Shown here: positions 17,865 to 26,598 of the stretch, piece by piece
Layout: every line of letters starts with the position of its first letter
Numbering within the stretch: position 1 is the stretch's first letter
NCBI GenBank assembly: GCA_029247205.1
Contig: JAQWLT010000009.1
Location: forward strand, 62,001 to 126,000
Reading direction: 5' to 3'
Origin: Phycisphaerales bacterium
GTDB taxonomy: Bacteria; Planctomycetota; Phycisphaerae; Phycisphaerales; SM1A02
DNA: 64,000 nt
Position numbers and translations under genes: made by a program
The notes under the pieces: generated by a model
Database searches by the model: none
What the model was told of the DNA's origin: nothing
The model's input: only the letters and a program-made list of their open reading frames with translations

Positions 17865-17954
17865 GCCGCCCTGCGTTTGCCCGTGGATTCGATACCATGC
17901 CCTGCTTGCCCATTCCGGGATTCAGGGCGTATTTACCGAGGAGTGATCACGATC

Positions 17955-19736
17955 ATGTCGATGCGCACGCACACATGTGGCGAACTTCGCCAAAGTCATA
18001 TCGATACCGAAACTACGATTTGTGGATGGGTCAACACGTTCCGCGATCAAGGGAAGGGCCTCGTCTTCATCGATGTCCGCGATCGAACCGGCCTCACGCA
18101 AGTTGTCTTCGATCAAGAAGACTGCAATGAAGATGTGATGGAGCGTGCTCGGTCACTCAGACGGGAGGACGTCATCCAGATCGTGGGCAACGTCGAGCAG
18201 CGAGTGGGCGGAGCGAATGAGAAACTCGCCACCGGGCAAGTCGAGGTTCGCGGCGCGGCCCTCACGATCTTCTCACGAGCTCACAATCCGCCAATTCTCC
18301 CAGACGAGCATGATGCGGCCAAGATCTCGGAAGAGGTTCGGCTACGTCACCGCTACATCGATCTACGCCGTCCAAGCATGCAACGGATGCTGCAAGTGCG
18401 ACATGACCTTTCGGCACTCACCCGTGAGTATTTTCACGGCATGGGCTTCCTAGAAATCGAAACACCGCTGCTCATTAAGAGCACCCCCGAAGGCGCCCGC
18501 GACTTCATCGTGCCTTCTCGCGTCTATCCCGGCAAGTGGTACGCCCTACCGCAAAGCCCACAGATCTTCAAACAGATTCTTATGATCGGTGGATGCGATC
18601 GATACCTGCAAATCTGCAAGTGCTTGCGTGACGAAGACCCTCGAGCAGATCGACAAGCTGAGTTCACACAGATCGATCTTGAGATGTCATTCATGAATCG
18701 CGATGAGGTGCTCAAAATCATGACGGGCTTTGTCCGTCGCATCTTCAAGCATCTGCTTGGCGTCGATCTTGGCACAATCCCCCATATGCCTTGGAAGCTC
18801 GCCATTGACACATGGGGCTCGGATCGACCCGACATGCGATTCGAGATGCCACTCACGGACATCTCGGAGATTGCTGCCAAGACAGACTTTAAAGTCTTCC
18901 AGTCGGCGCTCGCCAAGGACGGTGGAGTGGTCAAGGCGATTCGCATTCCGGAATCCGCCAAGGCACTCACTCGCAAGTTGCTCGATGAACTTCAAGAGAC
19001 AGCGAAGTTACACGGCGCGGGCGGTCTACCTTGGACGAAAGTCACCGAGAACGGTTTCGAAGGCGGCGTTGCCAAGTTCATTGATGGTGTCAGTGAAGAA
19101 CTCGCCGCCGAACTGAATGTTGAACCGGGCGACACCATTCTGATGGGCTGTGATCGCTGGCTCACCGCCTGCGAGTCGCTGGGCCAAGTGCGATTGCACG
19201 CTGCTCGAATGCTCGACCTTATAGACACCGCTGCGTGGAAGGCTCTGTGGGTCGTCGACTTCCCGATGTTCCGCTGGAGCGAGGACAAGCAGCGTTGGCT
19301 GAGCGAACATCACCCCTTTACCGCCCCGGTGGCCGAAGATATTGACAAACTCAAAACCGATCCCGGCGCGGTCGTGTCAGCCGGTTACGACATGGTGCTC
19401 AATGGCTCCGAAATCGGCGGCGGCTCCATTCGTATCCATGACCCAGAGGTACAGCAGACTGTCTTTGACATTCTCGGTCTCGACGCCGAACAGCAGGCTG
19501 TGAAGTTTGGGTTCCTGCTCGAGGCGCTCAAACAAGGTGCCCCGCCACATGGTGGCGTGGCATTCGGCCTTGACCGGCTGGTCATGCTATTGACGAGCAC
19601 CGACAATATTCGCGACGTCATTGCCTTCCCCAAAACGCAGAATGGTGCCGATCTCATGACTGAAGCCCCTGGCCCAGTCGACGCCGAGCAGCTTGACGAG
19701 TTGTGCGTCTCGGTGCATGAACCGACGCCTACCTGA
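17955..19736 (+). CDS. aspS: Aspartyl-tRNA synthetase
   Basis: 593 residues in the bacterial AspRS layout. An N-terminal OB-fold anticodon domain (ICGWVNTFRDQGKGLVFIDVRDRTG) is followed by class II motif 2 (LQICKCLRDEDPRADRQAEFTQID), the bacterial GAD insertion, and motif 3 (HGGVAFGLDRLVML). The longer upstream frame from 17835 is rejected because the family starts near MRTHTCGEL. GAGGAG lies about 11 nt before ATG 17955, with a second ATG at 17961. Whether it is discriminating or also charges tRNA-Asn cannot be decided by reading. Confidence 0.96.
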   Translation: MSMRTHTCGELRQSHIDTETTICGWVNTFRDQGKGLVFIDVRDRTGLTQVVFDQEDCNEDVMERARSLRREDVIQIVGNVEQRVGGANEKLATGQVEVRGAALTIFSRAHNPPILPDEHDAAKISEEVRLRHRYIDLRRPSMQRMLQVRHDLSALTREYFHGMGFLEIETPLLIKSTPEGARDFIVPSRVYPGKWYALPQSPQIFKQILMIGGCDRYLQICKCLRDEDPRADRQAEFTQIDLEMSFMNRDEVLKIMTGFVRRIFKHLLGVDLGTIPHMPWKLAIDTWGSDRPDMRFEMPLTDISEIAAKTDFKVFQSALAKDGGVVKAIRIPESAKALTRKLLDELQETAKLHGAGGLPWTKVTENGFEGGVAKFIDGVSEELAAELNVEPGDTILMGCDRWLTACESLGQVRLHAARMLDLIDTAAWKALWVVDFPMFRWSEDKQRWLSEHHPFTAPVAEDIDKLKTDPGAVVSAGYDMVLNGSEIGGGSIRIHDPEVQQTVFDILGLDAEQQAVKFGFLLEALKQGAPPHGGVAFGLDRLVMLLTSTDNIRDVIAFPKTQNGADLMTEAPGPVDAEQLDELCVSVHEPTPT

Positions 19737-19756
19737 CGAAACCATTCCCTCCGGTG

Positions 19757-19762
19757 TAGGCT
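19757..19762 (+). promoter_or_regulatory. -10-like hexamer for the dicarboxylate symporter
   Basis: TAGGCT ends 6 nt before the ATG at 19769 in the 32-bp gap after aspS. No Shine-Dalgarno is seen. Confidence 0.35.
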
Positions 19763-19768
19763 GACCGC

Positions 19769-21058
19769 ATGAAGCCCACCACCCTGCTGACCGTATTGAT
19801 CATTCTGGGAATGATCATTGGCGCCCTCGTTGGACAATTTCTGCTCCATGGCGGCAACGTCGACAGTACGCACTGGACCAAAGCCGCTGGCGACCTCATC
19901 CTCATTCGGCCGCTGAAACTACTTGTCATTCCATTGGTGTTCTTTAGTGTTGTCGCGGGCATCACCCGAATTGGCGACCCGGGCAAACTCGGTCGGCTCG
20001 GCGGGGCGACGCTGGTGTACTACTTCGCGACGATGCTCATTGCCGTGACGATTGGCGCCACCCTCGTGTCGCTTCTTGATCCAGGCTCGCTTCCAGCGGA
20101 TGTACAAGAGGCCGTACGCGCGACCGGCGAGGGCGCTTTCTCAGCCGACACGTCGCTGCAAGCCAAGGTTGAAACCAAGACGATGGGTGGCACATGGACC
20201 AATATTCTGTATCAACTCATTCCCACCAATCTGCTGGCTGAAATGAGCGCTGGTCGACCACTGGGGATCATCGTCTTTGCCATTGGCTTCGGACTTGCTC
20301 TTGCAGCAGGTGGAAAGAAGACACGCATCGCTCGCGATTTCTTTGATGCATGCTTCGAAGCGCTCATGACCTTGGTGCAGTGGGTGGTCTGGCTTACACC
20401 GATCGGTGTGTTCTTTCTCGTGGCTTGGACTGTTGGCCGCATTGGCCTGATGGAACTCACTGGCCCACTTGGGGGATATATGGGCACCGTTTTCTTAGGG
20501 CTACTCATCCATGGGCTCATTGTGCTCCCACTTGTGTTGTGGATCTTCGCTCGAGTAAACCCATATCAATTCATGGCCCGCATGAAGCCCGCCCTCTTGA
20601 CCGCCTTTGGGACCGACTCAAGTAGCGCCACGCTCCCCGTCACAATCGAAACCGCAATCGATGAAGGAGAGTGCTCTGAGAACGCCAGCAACTTTGTGCT
20701 GCCACTTGGATCCACCATCAATATGGATGGCACCGCACTCTATGAAGCCGTAGCGGTCGTGTTCCTCTTTCAGCTCTATGGCATCGATCTGGAATTCAGC
20801 CAATTGGTCCTCGTGGTCATCACCGCCACACTTGCCGCGGTTGGCGCCGCGGGCATTCCGTCGGCAGGCCTGGTGACCATGGTCATTGTGATCGCCGCAG
20901 TCAATGGCAGTCTTGGCGAAGGAGTCCAACTCCCCATCGCAGCCATTGGCGTCATTCTTGGTGTGGACCGCATCCTTGACATGTGCCGCACGACAGTCAA
21001 TGTCTGGGGCGATGCCGTCGGTGCCCGCATCATGACCCGTATTGCCCCGGATGAATAA
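19769..21058 (+). CDS. Dicarboxylate/amino acid:cation symporter (GltP/DctA family)
   Basis: A 429-residue membrane protein of the glutamate/aspartate transporter fold. Diagnostic blocks are GTDSSSATLPVTIE (hairpin 1 Ser-rich motif), LPLGSTINMDGTALYEAVAVVF (helix 7 NMDGT sodium/substrate motif), AAGIPSAGLVTMVIV (hairpin 2) and GVDRILDMCRTTVNVWGDAV (helix 8 substrate residues). It imports C4-dicarboxylates, glutamate or aspartate with sodium or protons. The helix 8 Arg in DMCRTTVNV is the position that favours acidic amino acids in the family. It is convergent with trxB, whose stop lies 2 bp away. Confidence 0.95.
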   Translation: MKPTTLLTVLIILGMIIGALVGQFLLHGGNVDSTHWTKAAGDLILIRPLKLLVIPLVFFSVVAGITRIGDPGKLGRLGGATLVYYFATMLIAVTIGATLVSLLDPGSLPADVQEAVRATGEGAFSADTSLQAKVETKTMGGTWTNILYQLIPTNLLAEMSAGRPLGIIVFAIGFGLALAAGGKKTRIARDFFDACFEALMTLVQWVVWLTPIGVFFLVAWTVGRIGLMELTGPLGGYMGTVFLGLLIHGLIVLPLVLWIFARVNPYQFMARMKPALLTAFGTDSSSATLPVTIETAIDEGECSENASNFVLPLGSTINMDGTALYEAVAVVFLFQLYGIDLEFSQLVLVVITATLAAVGAAGIPSAGLVTMVIVIAAVNGSLGEGVQLPIAAIGVILGVDRILDMCRTTVNVWGDAVGARIMTRIAPDE

Positions 21059-21060
21059 GC

Positions 21061-22038
21061 CTATTCGTGCTCAGCTAGCCACCGCTCAGCATCAAGCGCG
21101 GCGCGGCAACCCATTCCTGCGGCGGTAATCGCCTGGCGATACGTCGAATCTGATACATCGCCCGCAGCAAAGACACCTTCAATACTCGTTCGGCTTGAAT
21201 CGCCCTCGACGAGCACGTAGCCAGCATCATCGAGCGTGATATTGCTGCCTTCAAGGAAGGCGGTCGCGGGCGTATGGCCGATAGCGACGAAGAGCCCACG
21301 AACTTCAAGCTTCGATCGTTCGCCGGTCACCGTATCTTCGAGTTCCACAGCTTCGATGGTCTTGTCACCGAGCACATCGACGACTGAACTATTCCACACC
21401 ATCTTGATGGTGTCATTCGCCAGAACGCGATCTTGCATTGCCTTCGAAGCCCGAAGCGTGTCGCGGCGGTGAATAACGTAGACAGTCGAACCAAACTTGG
21501 CGAGATAGGAGGCTTCTTCCATCGCGCTATCACCACCTCCAACAACGGCCAGCGGTTGATCGCGAAAGGCGGGCAGTGCACCGTCGCATACCGCGCAGGC
21601 ACTCACGCCACCACCAGTGGTGGCAAGACGAAGCTCGTTCTCAAGTCCAATCCAGTTTGCTGTCGCCCCGGTGGCGATGATGACGGTCTCTGCGAGCACT
21701 TCATCATCCTCGCTGGTCTGAAGTTTGAACGGCCGGGAAGAGAAGTCGCACTTGGTCACGTCTACGCCACGCACACGCGTACCAAACCGCTCGGCCTGTT
21801 TCTGAAAGTTTTGCATCATGTCAGGGCCAGTGATGCCCTCAGGAAAGCCTGGGTAATTCTCGACCTCAGTGGTCAGCATCAACTGTCCACCCGGCAGGAC
21901 AGGAGCAGGATTGGTTCGAGGCACGCCGATCAGGCACAGTGGATTCAGGTTTGCTCGCGCAGCGTAAATGGCCGCCGTCCAACCGGCCGGGCCACTCCCG
22001 ATGATGACCACCTGCTCTGATACGTTCTCGCTACTCAT
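21061..22038 (-). CDS. trxB: Thioredoxin-disulfide reductase
   Basis: About 325 residues. FAD-binding GSGPAGWTAAIYAARANL is at the N-terminus. The redox-active CAVCDGA (CxxC) lies inside the NADPH domain with GGGDSAMEEA, and the C-terminal FAD motif is GVFAAGDVSD. It reduces thioredoxin with NADPH. The start at 22038 (MSSENVSEQV) is preferred over 22062 because AGGAA lies upstream of it. It follows an exported protein gene by 29 bp on the same strand and is probably co-transcribed. Confidence 0.95.
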   Translation of the reverse strand: MSSENVSEQVVIIGSGPAGWTAAIYAARANLNPLCLIGVPRTNPAPVLPGGQLMLTTEVENYPGFPEGITGPDMMQNFQKQAERFGTRVRGVDVTKCDFSSRPFKLQTSEDDEVLAETVIIATGATANWIGLENELRLATTGGGVSACAVCDGALPAFRDQPLAVVGGGDSAMEEASYLAKFGSTVYVIHRRDTLRASKAMQDRVLANDTIKMVWNSSVVDVLGDKTIEAVELEDTVTGERSKLEVRGLFVAIGHTPATAFLEGSNITLDDAGYVLVEGDSSRTSIEGVFAAGDVSDSTYRQAITAAGMGCRAALDAERWLAEHE

Positions 22039-22067
22039 GACAATTGCTTCCTGCGATTGCAACCAGC

Positions 22068-23585
22068 TCAGCGGGCTGGTGCGTCTTTCTTGGGGGTCGG
22101 GAGTGACTCGCCCGCCTCGGCCATGCGGATCATGACACGCGGTGGAGGCCAGATAATCAGGTCACCGCGGCCCCTTTCATCGACATGCAAGATGCCGTAG
22201 CCGTCAAGTCCATCGAGTCCAGCGCTATAGAGCAATCCGGTGCCAGCCGGAACCTCCACACGCACAGTTCCTACGTCAATATCTATCGACTCCTTGAGCC
22301 TGCGATAACAGAACCAAGGGCGGTAATCCTCACTGATCGACGCATGGGGATCTATCGCATGCATCTTGTCCATTGTGATACCAAAGGCCAAGCGAAGTTC
22401 TTGTGGATACTGCCCTCGTTGCACCAAGTACGCAGCAAGGCTCGTCGCTGTCGCAGTTGCGTTGGCCTCCATCACCAAGCGTTCGCGAGCTTCGAAGAGA
22501 TTCGTCATGTCATGAATCACGGCATCAATCGCCGCAAATCTCGCAATGTTCATGAGTTCGAATTGAGACTGCTGATTCAGAATCATTCGGCCCATCATGT
22601 CCGAGTCAATCGAACGCCATCGCCTCCACCAATCATCGAAGATGAGTTCAAGTCGCTCAAGACAAGCGTCGAGGCTGTCCTGCGCCTCATAGATCGACTC
22701 CCACCGACGCCTCGCACCAAATCGCTGCAGCGGTCGATCGGTCGCCTGTACTTGCACCTCGGTAAAGACAGCGGGAAACTCTTCTTCAAGTGGCCCGCCA
22801 AGGCTTTCATCAAAGGCGTTCGCGAGCAAAGCCTCACATAGTCGTTGATCATGCTCAGGCATGAAGAGGCTCTCACGACCCGGTCGAAGACTAGGGATTT
22901 CATGCAAGGCTAGTTTCGCCAGAAACGACGCTGACAAGTGGTCCAGTGAACGGAACATGACATCTCGGAATACACCAAGGCCACTATTCAAGAGGCGAAT
23001 CGCTGCTTCCTTCTCAGCCATGAATTCACGGTCTGCAATCCGGCGAAGTACAACGAGTTCATCCAGCAATAACGTCAAGGCTGCCTCATGTTCTCCGGCT
23101 TCAACCAAGCGATATGCCTCGGCAGCAGTCCAAACGGTCATGCTGCCGATCGCGTTCAAATACGGATACGTTGGGAGCACTAATCTCGCATCAGCTGCAC
23201 CAAGATCAACGATGAATTGGGATGCGGCATCCTCTGAAGCCACCGCGTCACGCCCATATTTGAGTCCAAAGATTGGTCGTTGGGCTGCCTCGGTAATGGC
23301 CGCACGAAGATCCGGCGAGCTCGCCGCCCATGCTGAAACCTCTTCCCACTCAGGCATACCAGGCCACACTGATTCTTGCCGGAGCAGGGTTGCCGTGTCT
23401 GGCGGCACCGAGAGTGATCGCAGAGCCGGAGCGAGCACAGCCCAAGCAGTTTGCTCATCAGGTGCTGCGACCGACGGGTGGGCGTTGAGTTTACTCGCGA
23501 GACCGACCGGGCTGACGCTCCCTGCGTCCAACATGCCCATCCCGAACGTCACTACCACCATGCCTACTTGCAATGTGATCATCAT
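22068..23585 (-). CDS. Uncharacterised exported protein
   Basis: About 505 residues. The N-terminus (MMITLQVGMVVVTFGMGMLDAGS) looks like a signal peptide or anchor, followed by a mostly helical soluble region with several repeats of acidic helices. No domain is recognised. The style resembles planctomycete periplasmic proteins of unknown role, with a short C-terminal domain containing YGILHVDERGRGDLIIWPP. ATG at 23585 is chosen because a strong GGGAGGAG lies 4 nt upstream. The frame is open to 23900, but that part overlaps the divergent gene and reads as noise. It is in operon with trxB. Confidence 0.75.
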   Translation of the reverse strand: MMITLQVGMVVVTFGMGMLDAGSVSPVGLASKLNAHPSVAAPDEQTAWAVLAPALRSLSVPPDTATLLRQESVWPGMPEWEEVSAWAASSPDLRAAITEAAQRPIFGLKYGRDAVASEDAASQFIVDLGAADARLVLPTYPYLNAIGSMTVWTAAEAYRLVEAGEHEAALTLLLDELVVLRRIADREFMAEKEAAIRLLNSGLGVFRDVMFRSLDHLSASFLAKLALHEIPSLRPGRESLFMPEHDQRLCEALLANAFDESLGGPLEEEFPAVFTEVQVQATDRPLQRFGARRRWESIYEAQDSLDACLERLELIFDDWWRRWRSIDSDMMGRMILNQQSQFELMNIARFAAIDAVIHDMTNLFEARERLVMEANATATATSLAAYLVQRGQYPQELRLAFGITMDKMHAIDPHASISEDYRPWFCYRRLKESIDIDVGTVRVEVPAGTGLLYSAGLDGLDGYGILHVDERGRGDLIIWPPPRVMIRMAEAGESLPTPKKDAPAR

Positions 23586-23705
23586 GTTGCTCCTCCCACG
23601 AATGGTCGATTTCCTTCTCAGAGAACCGATTGTGGGGACCTTCGAGTGTAGCAGGTCGAGCCCAAGCACTCCCCCTCCACAAGCCGTTCCAGCGGTGCCC
23701 ACGGC

Positions 23706-23711
23706 TATACT
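23706..23711 (+). promoter_or_regulatory. -10 hexamer for the cysteine desulfurase-like gene
   Basis: TATACT, close to the sigma-70 consensus, ends 6 nt before the ATG at 23718, so transcription would begin at the start codon. The gene faces a divergent neighbour, so this must be the start of a unit. Confidence 0.55.
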
Positions 23712-23717
23712 CCAGCG

Positions 23718-24950
23718 ATGATTGGTGACCATCGCGACTCCGATGAATTCAGTCCGCGGCGGTATTTTGACAATGCCGCGACGAGCTTCCCCAAGGCCCC
23801 TCCCGTGGCCGTGGCGATGCAGGCATGGACAAGCGGCATCCAGGCGAGCCCGGGCCGTGCTGCCTATGCCGAGGTCACAACCTCTGCGGAATGCATGCAC
23901 TCCTGCCGAGGCAACCTGTGCTCGCTCATCGGCACCACGGACCCGAATCAGATCATTTTCACATTAAATTGCACCGACGCCCTCTCGCTTGCAATTGAGG
24001 GCCGAGTCCGAGCTTCCCGACGAACTGGCAAGCCTATTCACATCGTCACAACCGCCATGGATCACAATTCAGTCCTCCGCCCACTGCGCGAGCTCGAAAT
24101 CGATGGCATCAATTGGACGTGCGTGCCTGCGGATCCACACACCGGACTGGTGTGCCCTGACGATATCGCCGCAGCACTGACGGCTGACACTCGGCTCGTT
24201 GCGGTTAACCATGGATCGAACGTCACAGGAACAATTCAAGCAATGACCGACATCGGTGACCGGTGTCGACACGCTGATGTGCCCCTGCTTGTGGACGCAG
24301 CCCAAACCTTGGGCCATCGTCACATTGACGTTCACAAAATGGGAATCGATCTGCTGGCGTTCCCAGGCCATAAGGGTTTGCTTGGACCACTCGGCACCGG
24401 CGGACTCTGGATCCGACCTGGACTTGAAGAACTGATTGCGCCAGTGCGATTGGGCGGAACGGGTTCACGAAGCGAAGAAGATGTGCAGCCGACCATGCTG
24501 CCCGATCGCTATGAGTCAGGCTCGCACAATATGCTCGGCATCATCGGACTTGACGCTTCTACTGGGTGGATACGCTCACAGAGTCTTTCCACCCTCATCG
24601 AACAAGACCTCGCCAAGACCACATACATGCTTGAATCACTCCTTCGAATTGATGGATTACATGTGCACGGTCCGCATGATCCAACGAATCGCTGCGGCGT
24701 CTTTGCAGTAACAATCAACGGCCAGGAACCAGCCGATCTGGCTCGACGACTAGATGCGAAGTATGGAATCCTGACCAGGGCAGGGATTCACTGCGCACCG
24801 TACGCCCATGCCACCATCGGCACGCTGCACAGCGGCGGTGCTGTACGACTCAGTCTTGGAGCATTTACTACATCTGACGATATCAACGCGGCCGCTGAGG
24901 CACTTGCCTGCGAAGCGGCCGCATTACATTGTGTTGGAGTGCAGAGCTGA
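23718..24950 (+). CDS. Cysteine desulfurase-like class V aminotransferase
   Basis: 410 residues, PLP-dependent fold type I. RRYFDNAATSFPKAP at the N-terminus is the typical opening of the cysteine desulfurase family. TTAMDHNSVLRPL, VNHGSNVTGTIQ, LLVDAAQTLGH (PLP-binding Asp) and FPGHKGLLGPLGTGGLW (Schiff-base Lys) follow in order. Near the C-terminus, TRAGIHCAPYAH supplies the Cys at the usual catalytic position. It would move sulfur from cysteine to acceptors. It is the first gene of a run with gmhA and a MauE-thioredoxin fusion, overlapping gmhA by one base. No sufBCD or iscU is adjacent, so its acceptor is unknown. Confidence 0.9.
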   Translation: MIGDHRDSDEFSPRRYFDNAATSFPKAPPVAVAMQAWTSGIQASPGRAAYAEVTTSAECMHSCRGNLCSLIGTTDPNQIIFTLNCTDALSLAIEGRVRASRRTGKPIHIVTTAMDHNSVLRPLRELEIDGINWTCVPADPHTGLVCPDDIAAALTADTRLVAVNHGSNVTGTIQAMTDIGDRCRHADVPLLVDAAQTLGHRHIDVHKMGIDLLAFPGHKGLLGPLGTGGLWIRPGLEELIAPVRLGGTGSRSEEDVQPTMLPDRYESGSHNMLGIIGLDASTGWIRSQSLSTLIEQDLAKTTYMLESLLRIDGLHVHGPHDPTNRCGVFAVTINGQEPADLARRLDAKYGILTRAGIHCAPYAHATIGTLHSGGAVRLSLGAFTTSDDINAAAEALACEAAALHCVGVQS

Positions 24951-25546
24951 TGGAACACACACACATGATTGAAGAACGTCTCGCCGAATCCATTCGTACC
25001 ATTTCATCACTGAGAGAGCAGTCCGACGAACTCTCTCAGCTGATCGACTTGCTCATTGAGAGGCTACGGAACGGCTTCACAATTTGGACTGCAGGCAACG
25101 GCGGATCAGCTGCACAGGCACTGCACTTCTCCGAAGAACTAGTTGGCCGATACCGAGCAGATCGTCGCCCACTTGCATCGGCGACCCTCTGTGCTGACGT
25201 TACAACAATGTCTTGCATCGCCAATGACTTTGGATTTGACGCTGTATTTGCTCGTCCATTCATCGCGATGGCCTCACCAGGTGATGTACTGCTGGTGCTT
25301 TCAACCTCTGGCAAGAGTCCGAATATTGTGGCGGCACTCGAGGCTGCAAGAGAACTTGGTTGCATGACAGTTGGGCTGCTTGGTAACGATGGCGGAAAAT
25401 CTCTTTCACTATGCGAGCATGCCATCGTCATCGACGCGACTGACTCGGCATTTGTCCAGGATGCTCACCAAGTGGTTATTCACCTACTCTGCGAAGGCAT
25501 CGAACGCTGGGCTGCATCACATGAGAAGCAAGAGGTTTTGCCATGA
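24950..25546 (+). CDS. gmhA: Phosphoheptose isomerase-type SIS protein
   Basis: About 198 residues, a single SIS domain. AGNGGSAAQALHFSEELVGRY matches the GmhA sugar-binding signature, followed by LVLSTSGKSPNIVAAL and DAHQVVIHLLCE with the His and Glu region used in catalysis. GmhA turns sedoheptulose 7-phosphate into D-glycero-D-manno-heptose 7-phosphate for LPS core heptose. ATG at 24950 shares a base with the previous stop, and the 3' end overlaps the next gene by 4 nt. No hldE or gmhB is nearby, so a DiaA-like SIS role is possible but less likely. Confidence 0.85.
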   Translation: MEHTHMIEERLAESIRTISSLREQSDELSQLIDLLIERLRNGFTIWTAGNGGSAAQALHFSEELVGRYRADRRPLASATLCADVTTMSCIANDFGFDAVFARPFIAMASPGDVLLVLSTSGKSPNIVAALEAARELGCMTVGLLGNDGGKSLSLCEHAIVIDATDSAFVQDAHQVVIHLLCEGIERWAASHEKQEVLP

Positions 25547-26574
25547 ACACCCCGCCTTCCCGCGAAGCTCAGATGACCGGAACCCCGGGCCTCATCGGAC
25601 TGGTCTTGGTGCGGTTCATCGTGCCGCTCTGGGTCATAGCGGGCGCTACCGCCAAACTTGTAGAGCAATCCCCCAAGTTGCTGCCAGAACATCTCCGTGG
25701 TCTGCTCGAATCTGCCAACGTTGACTTGTACTTGGCGTTGTCCTGCTTCATCGCCATCGAGTTCGCCGCAGTCGCCGTGATGATCCTTATTCCCCGACTT
25801 GCGAGAGGAACTGCGATCTTCATGCTTGGCGTTTTTTGCTTGGTATTGCTGTATGAGATCTTCAATGGCAATGTCACCAACTGTGGCTGCTTGGGCAGCT
25901 TTTCACCGCCACCTTGGCTCATGCTGTCGATCGACCTCACACTCTTAGTGTTGGTCGTAGCCCTGCCTGTGCGGGCCATTCGGTTTGCAGCCGACCGCAC
26001 TGCCACTGCAATGGCGACGTTCGTTGCTGTCGCACTCGGCGTATTCGTATTCATGCGAATCGGCAGTGCCTCAACCGGGGTAGAGATCGTGTTGCCACCA
26101 ACAGACATGTTGCAGCCATCCGATGCCACCTCGCAAACCGATGAATCTGCCACCATTCAATTGCCTGGCTACTACTCCCTGGATACGACAGATTGGCCTG
26201 GGCAGAAAGCACACGACATAGATCTACTCTCTTGGATTCCCAACCTTCCAGAATTCATCGACACAGGCGAGCAGTACATCATCCTGTACAGTCGCACATG
26301 CGAACACTGCCATGACCTGCTCATCGAGCATTTTTCGTTCGACCCACCAGCGCCCACACTGCTTGTATCCATCCCCGAGTTCAAATCTGGATTTGCAGAA
26401 GACGGCCAACTTGAAAGTCCATGCCTCGATTGCACCGTGGCTGAACTACCCATCGGAGTCGATTGGCTGATGACCCCGCCCGTTGTCATCGCACTCAAAG
26501 ACGGCGTTGTGCAGTGTGCACAAGAAGCCGAAGATTCCATGATGCCAGCGTGCCTTCCATGGCACGGTTTCTGA
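25543..26574 (+). CDS. MauE/DoxX-like membrane protein fused to a thioredoxin-like domain
   Basis: 343 residues. The first ~180 form 4-5 membrane helices with CGCLG between helices 3 and 4, as in MauE/DoxX-type proteins that help form disulfides in methylamine dehydrogenase and relatives. After a linker, residues about 240-343 look like a thioredoxin-like domain with YSRTCEHCHDLL (CxxC) and a later CLDC pair and TPPVVIALKDG (cis-Pro-like strand). It would face the periplasm and pass electrons or disulfides, analogous to VKOR-thioredoxin fusions. It overlaps gmhA by 4 nt. Confidence 0.75.
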   Translation: MNTPPSREAQMTGTPGLIGLVLVRFIVPLWVIAGATAKLVEQSPKLLPEHLRGLLESANVDLYLALSCFIAIEFAAVAVMILIPRLARGTAIFMLGVFCLVLLYEIFNGNVTNCGCLGSFSPPPWLMLSIDLTLLVLVVALPVRAIRFAADRTATAMATFVAVALGVFVFMRIGSASTGVEIVLPPTDMLQPSDATSQTDESATIQLPGYYSLDTTDWPGQKAHDIDLLSWIPNLPEFIDTGEQYIILYSRTCEHCHDLLIEHFSFDPPAPTLLVSIPEFKSGFAEDGQLESPCLDCTVAELPIGVDWLMTPPVVIALKDGVVQCAQEAEDSMMPACLPWHGF

Positions 26575-26598
26575 TCCACTCCCCCCCGAAGGAACCCC

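Noticed and set aside
23586-23900. N-terminal extension of the exported protein upstream of 23585
   Set aside because: It would overlap the divergent desulfurase-like gene and its promoter; a strong Shine-Dalgarno and a signal peptide mark 23585.
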